From Gammaproteobacteria bacterium (GTDB lineage Bacteria > Pseudomonadota > Gammaproteobacteria > Pseudomonadales > Pseudohongiellaceae), in NCBI GenBank assembly GCA_947377625.1, contig CANCGR010000566.1, positions 1-5,803 on the forward strand: DNA of 5,803 nt. The letters are read 5' to 3'. The notes below the pieces were generated by a model, which worked only from the letters and a program-made list of their open reading frames with translations, made no database searches and had not been told where the DNA came from. The translations under genes were made by a program, and so were the position numbers. Positions within the stretch are counted from its first letter, which is position 1. Every line of letters begins with the position of its first letter. Below are positions 5,771 to 5,803 of this stretch, one piece after another.

Positions 5771-5803
5771 AAGATTAAAGCTTACGGGCAATTAGTACTA
5801 CTC
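5771..5803 (-). rRNA. rrl: 23S ribosomal RNA, 3' end only (partial)
   Basis: The minus strand begins GAGTAGTACTAATTGCCCGT and ends AAGCTTTAATCTT. This aligns base for base in length with the E. coli 23S 3' terminus (GGTACTAATGAACCGTGAGGC, ending TTAACCTT), which fixes the 3' end near 5771. The rest of the gene lies beyond the right edge. The order 23S then 5S on the same strand confirms the operon direction. Confidence 0.88.

Overview
The window looks like Bacteroidota DNA, probably a Chitinophagaceae or Sphingobacteriales relative; the exact taxon is inference. Three things point there: a giant secreted protein ending in a type IX secretion (T9SS) sorting domain, a 5S rRNA with Bacteroidota-like sequence, and no Shine-Dalgarno sequence before the large gene.

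Layout, all on the minus strand, read right to left: the last ~33 nt of a 23S rRNA gene (5771-5803); a ~209-bp 23S-5S spacer with two arrays of 7-bp tandem repeats; a complete 5S rRNA (5451-5561); a strong intrinsic terminator (5412-5443). Then comes ~1.2 kb with no convincing gene (4188-5411). Last is one 1366-codon gene (4187-87), followed by a weak terminator-like hairpin.

The large gene encodes a signal peptide, an IPT/TIG-like domain, seven FG-GAP/VCBS repeats (enough for one seven-bladed beta-propeller), three Ig-like domains, a beta-rich module common in T9SS cargo, and a C-terminal sorting domain. It is most likely an outer-surface or released adhesin or carbohydrate-binding protein. 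No catalytic site is recognisable.

The 1.2-kb gap is the least ordinary part. It is a patchwork of palindromes and short repeats: three perfect 17-bp palindromes with the same 7-3-7 geometry but different sequences, a 14-bp-stem hairpin, fragments resembling interspersed repeats of Bacteroidota, a CTTTGCG repeat cluster, and a GC-rich island. In that island one hexamer can pair with either of two partners, and one pairing is followed by six T residues on the minus strand, upstream of the large gene. I found no tRNA, CRISPR, transposase or recognisable new enzyme system.
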